DNA of 64,000 nt. Origin: CAYMPH01 sp964392365 (GTDB lineage Bacteria > Spirochaetota > UBA4802 > UBA5550). Under the pieces are notes generated by a model that saw only the letters and a list, made by a program, of their open reading frames with translations, searched no databases and was not told the DNA's origin. The stretch lies in assembly GCA_964392365.1 (NCBI GenBank), contig CAYMPH010000003.1:290499-354498 (forward strand). Direction: 5' to 3'. Made by a program: the position numbers and the translations under genes. Positions 51,144 through 61,100 of this stretch are shown here, in pieces (the stretch's first letter is position 1; each line of letters begins with the position of its first letter).

Positions 51144-52781
51144 CTACTCAGGCAGAATTTCCTGTACTCTAAGTTCTGTTCTTCTGTTAACCTGGTGTTC
51201 TTCAGCTGAACACGCTACGCCGTCTATGCATCGGTTTTTAATTTTGCTCTTTCCATAACCTTTGGCGCTGATATTTTCTGCAGGAATACCTTTTTCAATC
51301 AGATATTCAACCGTGCTCTGCGCCCTTTTCTGAGAAAGCTGCTGGTTTGATACTGCATCGCCCATGGTGTCAGTATGAGCACCAAGCTCAACCTTTATCT
51401 TAGGGTTATCGAGAAGGAACTGAGCCATACGGTCAAGTCCGGGTATACTGTCTTTTCTGATAGTCCAGCTTCCAGAGTCAAAATAGATGTTTCCGAATTC
51501 CATTGTAACACCAACTTCAGCTTTCTGGAATTCAGCATTCCATAGAAATTCTTTAATATCATATAATCCCGGTTTTTTACCTTTGGTTGAAAATTCGCTC
51601 CTGATAGTAAAGTAACCCTTCTTTTTAATCAGAATGTCATATCTCGTATCTTTCTTTATATCTTTTTTGAAATATCCGAGCATGTCTGTTGATTCGATTT
51701 CTTTTTTTTCATTGGAATTTTTTTCAGGTGTATGCGAAATTATTATATTGGCTCTATTGATCGGATCCATAGTGTTTTTATCATGCACGAAACCTGTTAA
51801 ACCCCAGATTTGGGATTTTTTCAATGGGAGTATTACTATCTTTTTTTTGCCGGATATCAGCGTTGATCCGTCAACCCTGAAGTCGAGCGTATCATAGCCT
51901 TCCTTTTCAGCCCTGAGTGTAATATCTATGCCAGGTTCTATCTTATAAGCAAATGTCTCATCTCCAGATGTGGCAGAAGTTTCCGCCTTTTTATCTGATA
52001 TAACCGGCATGATCTTTTTGAAAACTGCTTTAGTTTCATCATCAATAACCTGGCCTGCGAGCAACGCAGGTTTTACTTTAACTTTTTCTTCAAGCTTGAC
52101 ATATCCGGCAGGAGACATCTTGAATCTTACTCCGAGCAGAAAGCCTAATTCAAGTCCCGGGCGGAATTGTTCAGGATAATGAATAAATGAAGGCGAAAGA
52201 AATAGTTCACATTCTACATTTCTTGCACCTGGTGATATATCAAATGCAAATTCAACTTCATAGTGAAGAAACTGGTCCATAAAAGTATAATAATTTTTAG
52301 TGCCTGCCCGGGAATCGCCAGGATAAATGTCCGGAGCATTATAATAGTCACCGTAAGTAAAATGAAACATCATGCCGTATGATATTTTCGGAGTTATAAA
52401 AAATCTTTCAGCTATCTTGAACCGCCATCCGACGCCAACAGCTAAATTCAGGTCAACAATGGTATCGAGCCTGATGGAATTTGTTTTATTTGCATCAGCT
52501 GAAACATTCAGGAAAATCCACAGAGGTTTAAAACCCATAATCATAAAGTTGAATCTAAGTCCGCCTCCGAAATTGACATCGGAAAAATCAGCAAGCCTTG
52601 TTCCTGGAATCGGATAAAAGTTGGAAAAGTAAATATCAATCCATGTCATTTCTATGAATTTTATTTTTTCAGATTTTTTATCCGCCTGATTCTGGGCAAA
52701 AGCTGTGTTTGAAATTAAAATAATAAATAAAGCAGCACAGAGAAAGCCATATTTAAAATACGGTTTTTTTAAAAAAGCCAT
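51144..52781 (-). CDS. OmpA-family outer-membrane protein
   Basis: A 545-residue envelope protein. The signal peptide ends NTAFA|QNQ. Residues about 45-235 form a beta-rich region with alternating aromatic strands that looks like an outer-membrane barrel (GGGLRFNFMIMG, NLAVGVGWRFK). Two carboxypeptidase-regulatory-like modules follow (about 250-330 and 335-415), each with a Gly-Phe/Lys-Gly-Tyr strand motif such as RAEKEGYDTLDF and IKKKGYFTIRSEF. The C-terminal OmpA domain (about 430-540) has ELGAHTDTMGDAVSNQQLS, RAQSTVEYLIEKGI and QVNRRTELRV, which bind peptidoglycan. It would anchor the outer membrane to the wall, perhaps with the neighbouring lipoprotein. Confidence 0.88.
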   Translation of the reverse strand: MAFLKKPYFKYGFLCAALFIILISNTAFAQNQADKKSEKIKFIEMTWIDIYFSNFYPIPGTRLADFSDVNFGGGLRFNFMIMGFKPLWIFLNVSADANKTNSIRLDTIVDLNLAVGVGWRFKIAERFFITPKISYGMMFHFTYGDYYNAPDIYPGDSRAGTKNYYTFMDQFLHYEVEFAFDISPGARNVECELFLSPSFIHYPEQFRPGLELGFLLGVRFKMSPAGYVKLEEKVKVKPALLAGQVIDDETKAVFKKIMPVISDKKAETSATSGDETFAYKIEPGIDITLRAEKEGYDTLDFRVDGSTLISGKKKIVILPLKKSQIWGLTGFVHDKNTMDPINRANIIISHTPEKNSNEKKEIESTDMLGYFKKDIKKDTRYDILIKKKGYFTIRSEFSTKGKKPGLYDIKEFLWNAEFQKAEVGVTMEFGNIYFDSGSWTIRKDSIPGLDRMAQFLLDNPKIKVELGAHTDTMGDAVSNQQLSQKRAQSTVEYLIEKGIPAENISAKGYGKSKIKNRCIDGVACSAEEHQVNRRTELRVQEILPE

Positions 52782-52875
52782 TTTTGTCTCCAGGACTCAG
52801 CTATATAATAATGATATTTATTATATCAGATTATTCAGTTATATATATGAAATGATATTGTTAATTGACTGGAAT

Positions 52876-52907
52876 GTCGTCCGTGCCTATCGGCGTGGAT
52901 TGAAAAA
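52876..52907 (+). repeat. Solitary type I-C-like CRISPR repeat sequence
   Basis: A 32-base sequence that starts GTCGTCCGTGCC and ends GGCGTGGATTGAAAAA. Length, the GTCG start, the central imperfect stem (CCGTGCC with GGCGTGG, two G-T pairs) and the GTGGATTGAAA tail all follow the pattern of type I-C repeats. There is only one copy and no cas gene, so it is not an array. It lies in the 149-base gap upstream of the ompA-like gene. Confidence 0.4.
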
Positions 52908-52930
52908 TTAAAAAAGTTGGAATTTCCAGC

Positions 52931-54403
52931 CTAATTGGGCTTATTTATTCTAATATCAGGTATGCTGACAATAAAAAAGCTCCCTTTGTTCACAGAGCTT
53001 TCGAGGCTTATAGAACCATTCATGAGCGATATAATTTTTTTTATAATAGTAAGGCCGAGTCCTGTTCCGCGGTGATTTGTCTTTTTCTGTTCTTTGATCT
53101 GAATAAACGGTTCAAAAATCAATGACTGATCTTTTTCATCAATTCCCTTTCCAGTATCTTTCACAGCTAATTCCAGAGTAACAGAATTTTTATCTTCTGC
53201 CGGATATGATTTTGCAATTAGTGAAATTTTACCTTCATCAGTAAATTTGACTGCATTGCTTATTAAATTAAATAAAATCTGCCTTATCTTTATTGGATCT
53301 GTTTCAAGAATTTCCGGCATCGCATCATCAACATCAATCAGGAATTCAATATTTTTTTCTTTTATAGATTCTGAAAAAAATACATCCATTTCTTTTATGA
53401 GCTTTTTGATTTCAACAGGTTTATTTATTACTTCATCACCGCCTGAATCGAGCCTTGAAAAATCCAGTATATTATTAAAAAGTGACATTAGAATTTTCCC
53501 GTTTACTGTAATTGCATTGAGAAAATGCTTGTGCTGAGGATCAGTTATTTTGTAATTTAAAAGCTCGCAGAAACCTAAAATTGAATTCATTGGTGTTCTT
53601 ATCTCATGTGTGATATTTGCAACAAAGCTGCTTTTAGCTATATTCGCATCCAGCGCTTTGTTGCGGACTTTTTTTAATTCCAGCGTGTTATCGTATAGTA
53701 TCTTTTCTTTTTTCTGGAGAATCAGGTTCTGATCTTTCAGCAGAAGGTTAACCTGAATTATTTCCTCTTCTTCAAGTTCTAGATACAGAAGCAGTATTCC
53801 GATTATCAGGAAAATTATTGATACAAAAAGCATAATGAATGTTACAGTCTGGATGAAATTCATTTCAGCAAGCGATGAGTGGAATTCGGAAAAAAATACT
53901 GCAGTAAAAGACCTGAAGAAAAAAGAAAAAGCTGCAATAGTATTACACATTAGAAGTATAAATACTGCTCGTGTTTTTTTGGTTTTAAAAGCTGAAATCA
54001 GTATATATATGATTATTATATGCTGAAAAGCATAGACTGAATTTACGAGTAATGTCCTGTAAATATACGGCATTTCAGGATTTCCTGAGAATGGAAGTAT
54101 TAGATATGGAAGGAAAGCCAGCCATTTATTAACAGGAAATTTAAAAATACGGCAGATTGCCTGATAATAAATTGAAAATGCTGTTATGAGCATAATCTGG
54201 GCAAGGGTTATAGATATTAAATCCGGAATTTTTTCACGCAATCCTATCAAAACTGTTGATATGGAATGAAGTGAAAGAATTATTACAAACAGAATCATTT
54301 CCTTTTTTTTTGCTTTTTTGTAAAAGGAAAAAAGAAGGGTCAGAGCCATTACCATGCATATCAGCCCGAAAGTAAAAAATAATGTTTTAAAATCGAGATT
54401 CAT
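52931..54403 (-). CDS. Membrane histidine kinase (7TM-HisKA-HATPase)
   Basis: A 490-residue sensor kinase. Seven membrane helices fill about 5-210, followed by a short coiled coil and HisKA with phospho-acceptor H266 in ANITHEIRTPMNSILGF. The ATPase domain has LFNLISNAVKFTDEG, DTGKGIDEKDQSLIFEPF and GTGLGLTI. There is no receiver domain. It starts 22 bases after the response-regulator stop, so the two form a two-component pair in the order regulator then kinase. The membrane-embedded sensor and lack of a large loop suggest it detects a membrane-borne or small hydrophobic signal. Confidence 0.93.
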   Translation of the reverse strand: MNLDFKTLFFTFGLICMVMALTLLFSFYKKAKKKEMILFVIILSLHSISTVLIGLREKIPDLISITLAQIMLITAFSIYYQAICRIFKFPVNKWLAFLPYLILPFSGNPEMPYIYRTLLVNSVYAFQHIIIIYILISAFKTKKTRAVFILLMCNTIAAFSFFFRSFTAVFFSEFHSSLAEMNFIQTVTFIMLFVSIIFLIIGILLLYLELEEEEIIQVNLLLKDQNLILQKKEKILYDNTLELKKVRNKALDANIAKSSFVANITHEIRTPMNSILGFCELLNYKITDPQHKHFLNAITVNGKILMSLFNNILDFSRLDSGGDEVINKPVEIKKLIKEMDVFFSESIKEKNIEFLIDVDDAMPEILETDPIKIRQILFNLISNAVKFTDEGKISLIAKSYPAEDKNSVTLELAVKDTGKGIDEKDQSLIFEPFIQIKEQKKTNHRGTGLGLTIIKKIISLMNGSISLESSVNKGSFFIVSIPDIRINKPN

Positions 54404-54425
54404 CTGTAATCAGCCGGGATTTTTT

Positions 54426-55214
54426 TCACTTCATTATCCTTTCTCTGAATTCTTTCGGAGTATAGCCTGTTATTTCCTTGAATATTTTGTTGAATACAGA
54501 TTTTGACTGGAATCCGGCCATCATGGATATTTCAATTAAAGTTTTATTATAGTTCGCAGGGTCGTGCATAAGCTTTACAGCTTCTTCAACCCTATACGTG
54601 CTTAAAAATGCATAGTAATTGGTTTTTAATTTTTCGTTCATAATCTGCGACAGGTGATGCTGCGGGATATTCAGATTTTCGGACAGTTTCTGCAGAGTAA
54701 TTTCCGGATCAAGATACGGCTTGTCGTTTTTCATATGCAGTTCGAGAGAAGCTGCATACTCCCCGGAATTTTCTTCAGCAAGAGATGATTTTTTATATTT
54801 TCCTGCTTTGCTCTTTTCATTGTCAGATTTTCCGGTTGTCTTTGTTTTAAATTCTAAAAACCGTTTTATAGCCTTATCGAATCTGTCAAAACTTATAGGC
54901 TTGACTAAATAGTCAACAGCGCCAATGTTAAATGCCCTTACTGCATAGTCCTCGTATGCAGTAGTAAATATAACAAAAGGAATTTCAGAATATTTATCAA
55001 GCAGTTCCATACCTGTCATATCAGGAAGCTTAATATCAAGCATTATCAGATCAATTTTAGTCAGATCAAAATTTTCAATTACTGCAGCTGCGCAATCTGC
55101 AGTACCGGACAGTATTAATTCATTCTTCATGGATATCCAGTTTGTCATTAATTCTGAAGAGTAGGCGTCATCCTCAACAACAAGGACCTTATATTTTTTC
55201 TTTTCAGATTTCAT
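54426..55214 (-). CDS. Response regulator with AraC-type DNA-binding domain
   Basis: A 262-residue regulator. The receiver domain (about 8-120) has the acidic pair in VVEDD, phospho-acceptor D60 (IMLDIKLPD), the Thr in IFTTAYED and the Lys in DYLVKPIS. After a charged linker the AraC-type helix-turn-helix pair fills about 160-262, with LSENLNIPQHHLSQIMNEK and EISMMAGFQSKSVFNKIFKEITGYTPKEFR. I use ATG 55214; the frame opens further up at TTG 55259, which would add an unsupported 15-residue extension. It is co-transcribed with the kinase that follows. Confidence 0.9.
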   Translation of the reverse strand: MKSEKKKYKVLVVEDDAYSSELMTNWISMKNELILSGTADCAAAVIENFDLTKIDLIMLDIKLPDMTGMELLDKYSEIPFVIFTTAYEDYAVRAFNIGAVDYLVKPISFDRFDKAIKRFLEFKTKTTGKSDNEKSKAGKYKKSSLAEENSGEYAASLELHMKNDKPYLDPEITLQKLSENLNIPQHHLSQIMNEKLKTNYYAFLSTYRVEEAVKLMHDPANYNKTLIEISMMAGFQSKSVFNKIFKEITGYTPKEFRERIMK

Positions 55215-55404
55215 AATATTGTTCTTTGTAATAATAATCAGTAAATTATATAAATTCAAGCATAAAAAAACAGGACAATTTTTTTCTTGCCAATAAGCCC
55301 ATAATACTAAAAAATGATTATAACTTGAAAAAGTATTAATAAAAAAGTAAAAATACCTGCGCTTCTTAAAATCAAGAAAAAATGAAGGATAAAGGAATTA
55401 TATA

Positions 55405-57972
55405 ATGAAAGCAAAAACAATGAAGGAACAGCCTAAGAAAAAAAGGCAGCCTAAAGAACAACCGAAAAAAGCAGAACCTGTTAAACCATTACTACTTAGA
55501 GAAAAAATTGTTAATTTCATGACAGAGAAACTGGTGAAAAATCCGGGGACAATAGCTATTGTGATTCTTTTTATTGTAGGTTTGTCGATGTGGCAGACTT
55601 TAAGGCTGACAATAAATTATAACCAGCTTGAACTCATCCCGCAGAATATTCCAAGCGTAGTTGCAACAAAACAGATTGCAAAACTTACAGGCGGATACGG
55701 AAACCTTTTTATTGCTCTTCGGGGAAGTGATGTTCCTAAAATGAAAAAAGCCGCAGATGATATTACTGCTGATTTGCGTATAATTCCTGAAGTGCGACAG
55801 GTAAGCTGCCGTCAGGATATAAGCTTTATCCGGGATCACATTGCATATTTTATTGACACGACTGACCTCAGGGAAGCATTCAAGCTTACCAAGAAAAAAA
55901 TACGGACAATGATTTACAAGGAAATGGGTGCTAAGGAAGATGATGTTGAAACTGATAACCGTTTAAAAGAGCTTGTTGAAAAATACAAAAATGTAAATTC
56001 CAAGTTTGTTGATGATAAATACAATATTGATTCTTCAAAAGAAATGATACTCATAGTGATTGATGCAAACGGAATACCCAACGATCTGGATTTCAGCAGA
56101 AAGCTTCTGGATAATGTTGATAAGGTTTTAAACAAATACAGCAGTTCTAATAAACTAGGAATAAAACTTAAAGAGGCTTACGGAGAAAAGTCGAAGCCTG
56201 ATGATAAAGCTACAATAACTTACGGTATTACAGGGGAATTTAAAATAACTTACGAAGACTCTATGCAGATGGAAAGGGCTATTGCACCAGTTTCGATTGT
56301 TGCTTTTATCGGAATCCTGTTATTTCTTTTTATTGTTCTACGCCGCCCGTCTCAGGTTATACTTCTTATGATTACTCTTGTAATGAGCGTAATTATGACC
56401 TACGGTTTTGCTAAAATAACACTTGGTGAATTAAATACTATTACATCGATCCTGGCTGCAATTCTTATGGGATTCGGAATAGATTTCGGCCTTTATTTTA
56501 TTCTCCGCTTCCGCGAGGAGGTTACAAACCGCGGAGATCTGAAGGAGAGTATACGCCAGACATATCTCCATGCGGGGACATCGTCTTTTTTCAGTGCAAT
56601 AACATCCGCTTCATCTTTTTTTGTTCTGACTCTTGCAGATTTCAAAGGCTTCTCTCATTTCGGATTGATGGCAGGTGGTGGAGTTTTAATAACTGCAGTA
56701 ATGATGTATGTTTTTCTTCCTGCGTTATATCTGATTATTGACAGGGTAAAACCTGATTTCAAGAAAAGTCTTATAACCAATTATAAAGAAACAAAAAAAG
56801 CAGATCGCAAACATAGTCCATATCCATTTGCTGCAAGAATACTTGTGGTTTCGATTCTGTTTACTGTGGGCATAGCCTGGTTCGCAACGAGAATAGAATT
56901 TAATTATGACAGCCGTAAATTTATGACAGGTGACACTCCAGCGCTTATTCTGCAGGATGAGATAGAAAAACGTTTCGGTCGAAAGGGGTTGCCTTCTGTT
57001 ATTTACGCTCCTACGCTTGAGGAAGCTAAAAATCTGCACGATGATCTTATAAATAAGGAAAAATATCCGCACATTCAGCAGGTGATTTCTATTTTTACTA
57101 TTGTTCCTCCAATGGAACAGCAGAAAGAGACAAGGGAAATACTTGATGATATAGAAAAATTCATAAAAAAGATCCAAGCTGACAGTCCGGAAAGTATGAA
57201 TGATATTCTGAAAGGAGAAAATAAAGAAATATTCTCAATAGTACAGAAGGCTCTTAAAACAAAACCTTTTACAATGAAAGACGTTCCTCCTGATTTATTG
57301 AAACAGTTCAGGCCTATTCCTGAATCAGGCGAAAAAGGTTACTTTACACTAATAGTTCCCAAGGGTTCAGTTACAGACAGTAAGCAGACTGTTGAGTTCA
57401 CGAAACAGGTCGGTACTATTAATGTAGACGGCAAGGAGTATCACGCTACGGGTCACATGATTCTTATGGCGAATCTTGCTATGATTGTTATCCACGATGG
57501 AAAGATTTTCCCTCTGTTTGTAGGAGGTATAATTCTTCTTATCCTCCTTGTCGCATATCGTGATCAGCGCGCGCTTCTGTTTGCCATGGCGCCTCTTTTT
57601 GTTGGTATGATATGGATGCTGGGCTTTATGTATATAGTAGACTGGAAAATAAACTATGTAAATATTGTGGTTTTTCCTGTTGTCATGGGTTTCGGAATTT
57701 CAAATGGAATTTATTTATATAACAGGTATCTCGAAAACCGTTCAGTAATGTTTGCTCTACGTCATTCAGGTGCTGCAGTTGCCGGATCGAACATCACAGC
57801 TTTGATAGGATGGGCTTCGCTTTTCGTTTCAGGCCACAGGGGAATGATTTCAATGGCAGAACTTGCAGTATTCGGCCTGGCATCAGCACTTCTGGTTTCA
57901 TTTACTCTAATGCCTGCTCTGCTTCAATTCTCTGAAGATAGAAAAATTCTTATTCCAAAAGGGAAGGGGTAG
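55405..57972 (+). CDS. MMPL/RND-superfamily exporter
   Basis: An 855-residue transporter with about 12 membrane helices in two repeats. The first 35 residues are Lys/Pro-rich and cytoplasmic, then helix 1 (about 50-68), a large periplasmic domain to about 285, and helices with GFGIDFGLYFILRFREE, whose Asp fits the proton relay. The second repeat has GFGISNGIYLYNRYLE in the equivalent place, with Ser instead of Asp. Architecture resembles MMPL and hopanoid-type (HpnN) exporters, which move lipids to the outer membrane, and not drug pumps. No substrate genes are next to it. An ATG at 55405 is preceded by GGATAAAGG. Confidence 0.85.
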   Translation: MKAKTMKEQPKKKRQPKEQPKKAEPVKPLLLREKIVNFMTEKLVKNPGTIAIVILFIVGLSMWQTLRLTINYNQLELIPQNIPSVVATKQIAKLTGGYGNLFIALRGSDVPKMKKAADDITADLRIIPEVRQVSCRQDISFIRDHIAYFIDTTDLREAFKLTKKKIRTMIYKEMGAKEDDVETDNRLKELVEKYKNVNSKFVDDKYNIDSSKEMILIVIDANGIPNDLDFSRKLLDNVDKVLNKYSSSNKLGIKLKEAYGEKSKPDDKATITYGITGEFKITYEDSMQMERAIAPVSIVAFIGILLFLFIVLRRPSQVILLMITLVMSVIMTYGFAKITLGELNTITSILAAILMGFGIDFGLYFILRFREEVTNRGDLKESIRQTYLHAGTSSFFSAITSASSFFVLTLADFKGFSHFGLMAGGGVLITAVMMYVFLPALYLIIDRVKPDFKKSLITNYKETKKADRKHSPYPFAARILVVSILFTVGIAWFATRIEFNYDSRKFMTGDTPALILQDEIEKRFGRKGLPSVIYAPTLEEAKNLHDDLINKEKYPHIQQVISIFTIVPPMEQQKETREILDDIEKFIKKIQADSPESMNDILKGENKEIFSIVQKALKTKPFTMKDVPPDLLKQFRPIPESGEKGYFTLIVPKGSVTDSKQTVEFTKQVGTINVDGKEYHATGHMILMANLAMIVIHDGKIFPLFVGGIILLILLVAYRDQRALLFAMAPLFVGMIWMLGFMYIVDWKINYVNIVVFPVVMGFGISNGIYLYNRYLENRSVMFALRHSGAAVAGSNITALIGWASLFVSGHRGMISMAELAVFGLASALLVSFTLMPALLQFSEDRKILIPKGKG

Positions 57973-58004
57973 GCTTAATATTTTTACCAATAGGTGAAAG
58001 AAAA

Positions 58005-58080
58005 GGGGATAGGGAGATTGTAGAGATAGAGGGATAAATGAATTTTTTATCTCATCATCTCATAAATCCCCATATCTCCT
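58005..58080. repeat. Inverted-repeat element, copy 2
   Basis: Begins GGGGATAGGGAGAT and contains AGAGATAGAGGGAT, then ATCTCATCATCTC and a right end CCCCATATCTCCT. The order and wording match the element at 36551, though the arms pair less well here. It lies between the convergent exporter and activase genes, so it could double as a terminator. Confidence 0.65.
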
Positions 58081-58126
58081 TATTTTTTTTTCTCTACGTT
58101 TTAGGAATAATTTGGTTAATTATTAT

Positions 58127-61100
58127 TTAAGCCAGCATTTTCTCTTTAATTTTCATCTTAAGAGCGCCGGCCCTTGTATCAGCATACTGCTGAGCCTGGT
58201 GCATAAAAGCTTCAAGACGTGTCCGCACATTAACATCAGCTGCTCCATCGAACTTGAATGTAGTCATTGCTGCATCAGGAAAATCCTCTTTCAGAGTTTT
58301 AAGCATTGCTGCAATTGGAGTGCCGAGCAGGCATGTGAATGGTATCAGGTTGATTATGCCGCTGATTCCTTTTTTCTCTACAAGCCATCGTGCTTTTCCT
58401 ATACTTATGGAAATTTCATTTTCAATAATTTCATTAGAGTATGGTGCTGCAATATCTTCTAGTTCCTGAACTGACGGTTCCGGATATATTTCAAGAAAAT
58501 CCTCGAAAGGCTTGAAAATCCTGTTTTCCTGAAAATGCTGCCATTTATCTGATACGAACATGTTCGTCCATTCTCCGTATCTGTGTTTTCTTGATGATTC
58601 ATTCAGCACAACATGGTTGAAATGCAGCATGTTTTCAGCCACTGTAGGCGCCACGACTTCGCCTCCCATCTCTTCAATCATATTTATTATGTTATTGTTG
58701 CTGTACGGGTGCCATCTCAAATAGAACTCGCCGATAATTCCTATCTTAGGCTTTATTATGCTTTTATCTGTTTTGATTGAATCGAATTCTCTTCGTGCAA
58801 GCTTCATCGTGTTTACAATATTCCCTTTTGTAAGCATCGTGTTGTAGATCATTTTGCCTGTACGCTTGTATACCTCTTCTGTTTCGCCTTTATTTATTTC
58901 GTAAGGTTTTGTCTGGCGAAACGCCTTGAATATGCAGTCTGATGCAACTATTGAAGTCCACGAATCGAGCGGCAGACGGCGGTTTACGCGTCCCATATCA
59001 ATCATAGCTTTTTCTGCTGTTGGAGCGTAAACCTCAACATCAGGAAATCCGAGATCTTCAAGAACAAGCCTCTGCATGGATTCATAATGATTGAGCCTGC
59101 ATACGCCGTTTCCAGCAGGCATGAAAAATGCGGAATTTTTGGAATCAAAATCAGGCATTTGCGTCTGCTTTACAATGTCTCCTGTAATTACAATGTATGG
59201 GAAACATTCCTTGTTGTTTGTGTATTTTCTTGCCCAGAGCAAACTTTCATCATCTGTTTTCGGCATTACTTCCGCATTGATGCCGTTTGCTTTAAGCGCA
59301 GCTTCAAGAGCGTAAACATGATCAACAATATAAGGCAGATAAAGTTTTTTCCCGGATGTAAGAAGTGATTTTCCGACAATGTCAGGTTTTGTTCCAATAG
59401 GGAGATCCTTTGTGTTTTCGTAGGATTTGCGGAGATTATTCCTCAGACTGTCAATGAAAGCCTCAGCCCTGGTCATGATACCTGCATCTGCGCTGTGCTC
59501 ATCTATTTCAAGAATCAGGCTCGGCTTGTCACCCATCATGTATCTGAAGTACTGGAGAGAAAATGAATCCGGACCGCATGCGAAGTTGTTTATATAAACA
59601 GGAAAAAGTTTCGGATTGTCGCGTATGATTTTTGTAGCGCTTAGTGCTCGATGACCGAACCACCAGTACATATTCGGAAGCTCATCCTGTATATCTTCTG
59701 AAGCAAGAGGAAGAAAATCCATTGGGATAACTTTAACACCCAGACTGTTTAATTTTCTAGGAATATCAAGATTTATCCCCCTATCAGGACCATTGTACGG
59801 GCGGCTGATAAGAGCTATTGCCACTTCATCGTCCTTGAGGTCATCCATGGCTTTTTCGCCCTCGGCTTTTATTCTGTTCCTGAAACGTGTTAAGGCATCC
59901 CGTCCTGTTTTAACTGCTTTTGAAACTGCAGACTTGCTTACTCCAAGTTCAATGCCTACACTTTTATACAATTCATTCACAACAAATGACTGTCCTACAG
60001 ACGGTTTGACAATCGGCGACAGAAGCTTAACCCCGGTCTTTTCAAAATTGATTGCTATTTTAATAAGATCAGGCGCTGCCTGAACGTATGTGCATAGAAG
60101 CGTTTCCTTAAGACGCGGACTGTCGCTCCACATATCCATCATGTATGGAAGAAAAACATAATCAACCTTGCGTTCAATCAGTTCTAGAATGTGCCCGTGC
60201 AGAACCTTTATCGGGAAACAGGTCTCTTCGACAACAGTTTCAAGTCCTGCATTTATATGCTTCTTATTCGTCGGATCAGAAAGTATAATTTCACACCCTA
60301 TTTCAGTGAAGAATGCTTTCCAGAACGGAAAATCCTCATATATAATCATTGATAGAGGTATTCCGATTTTTGCAATGCCTTTGCCGGTTTCAACTTCACG
60401 GTCATATGTTGTGCGGAGAAGCCTGTCGCGTATTGTGTAGTAATCAGGGATATTTAAAGCTTCGTTGTCGTCTTTCTTGATATCATACTTATCGCATCTG
60501 CTTCCGTAATAGAAAACGCTTTCCGGTCCGAATGAAACACGGTTTATGATGCAGTTATTCGAACAGCTTTTGCATTCAAAAGTTTTAATTTCATATTCCT
60601 GCTCTGCAGCATCCCATCCCTTGAATTTCGATGTTTTTTCAGTCTGCTCCCTGGTGTTTCTGTCCAGAGAAATAAGTGCAGCTCCATATGCTCCCATGAC
60701 TTCATGATGGGGAGGTACTGTGACAGGTTTGCCGATTATAGTTTCAAAAGCAGCTGTGACTGCCTTGTTGAAAGCGACTCCGCCCTGAAAGAAAATATTA
60801 TCTCCAATTCGACGTCCTTCAACAACCTTGTTGATGTAATTATAAACGATTGAGTATGCGAGACCTGCAACTATATCCTCTTTAGGAGCACCTTTCTGCT
60901 GGTGGTGAACAAGATCGGATTCCATGAATACAGTGCAGCGCTCTCCGCATCTGCTCGGATCTTTTGCGCAGAGTGCGAACTGGCTGAACTCATCTTTTAT
61001 ATCAATGCTTAATCTTTCAGCCTGCTCTTCAAGAAATGAACCGGTTCCGGCTGCGCAGACCTTGTTCATCTCGAAATCGACAATTGCTCCGTTTTCAAGG

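Noticed and set aside
52876..52907. CRISPR array
   Set aside because: Only one repeat-like unit is present, with no spacers and no cas genes; recorded as a solitary sequence instead.
52705..52911. 68-residue + strand frame across the ompA start and the CRISPR-like repeat
   Set aside because: It overlaps the signal peptide of the ompA-like gene in antisense and reads through the repeat; no ribosome-binding site.
58112..58462. 116-residue + strand frame antisense to the activase C-terminus
   Set aside because: Shadow of the 1427-residue activase, with Cys/His/Phe-rich composition typical of antisense frames.
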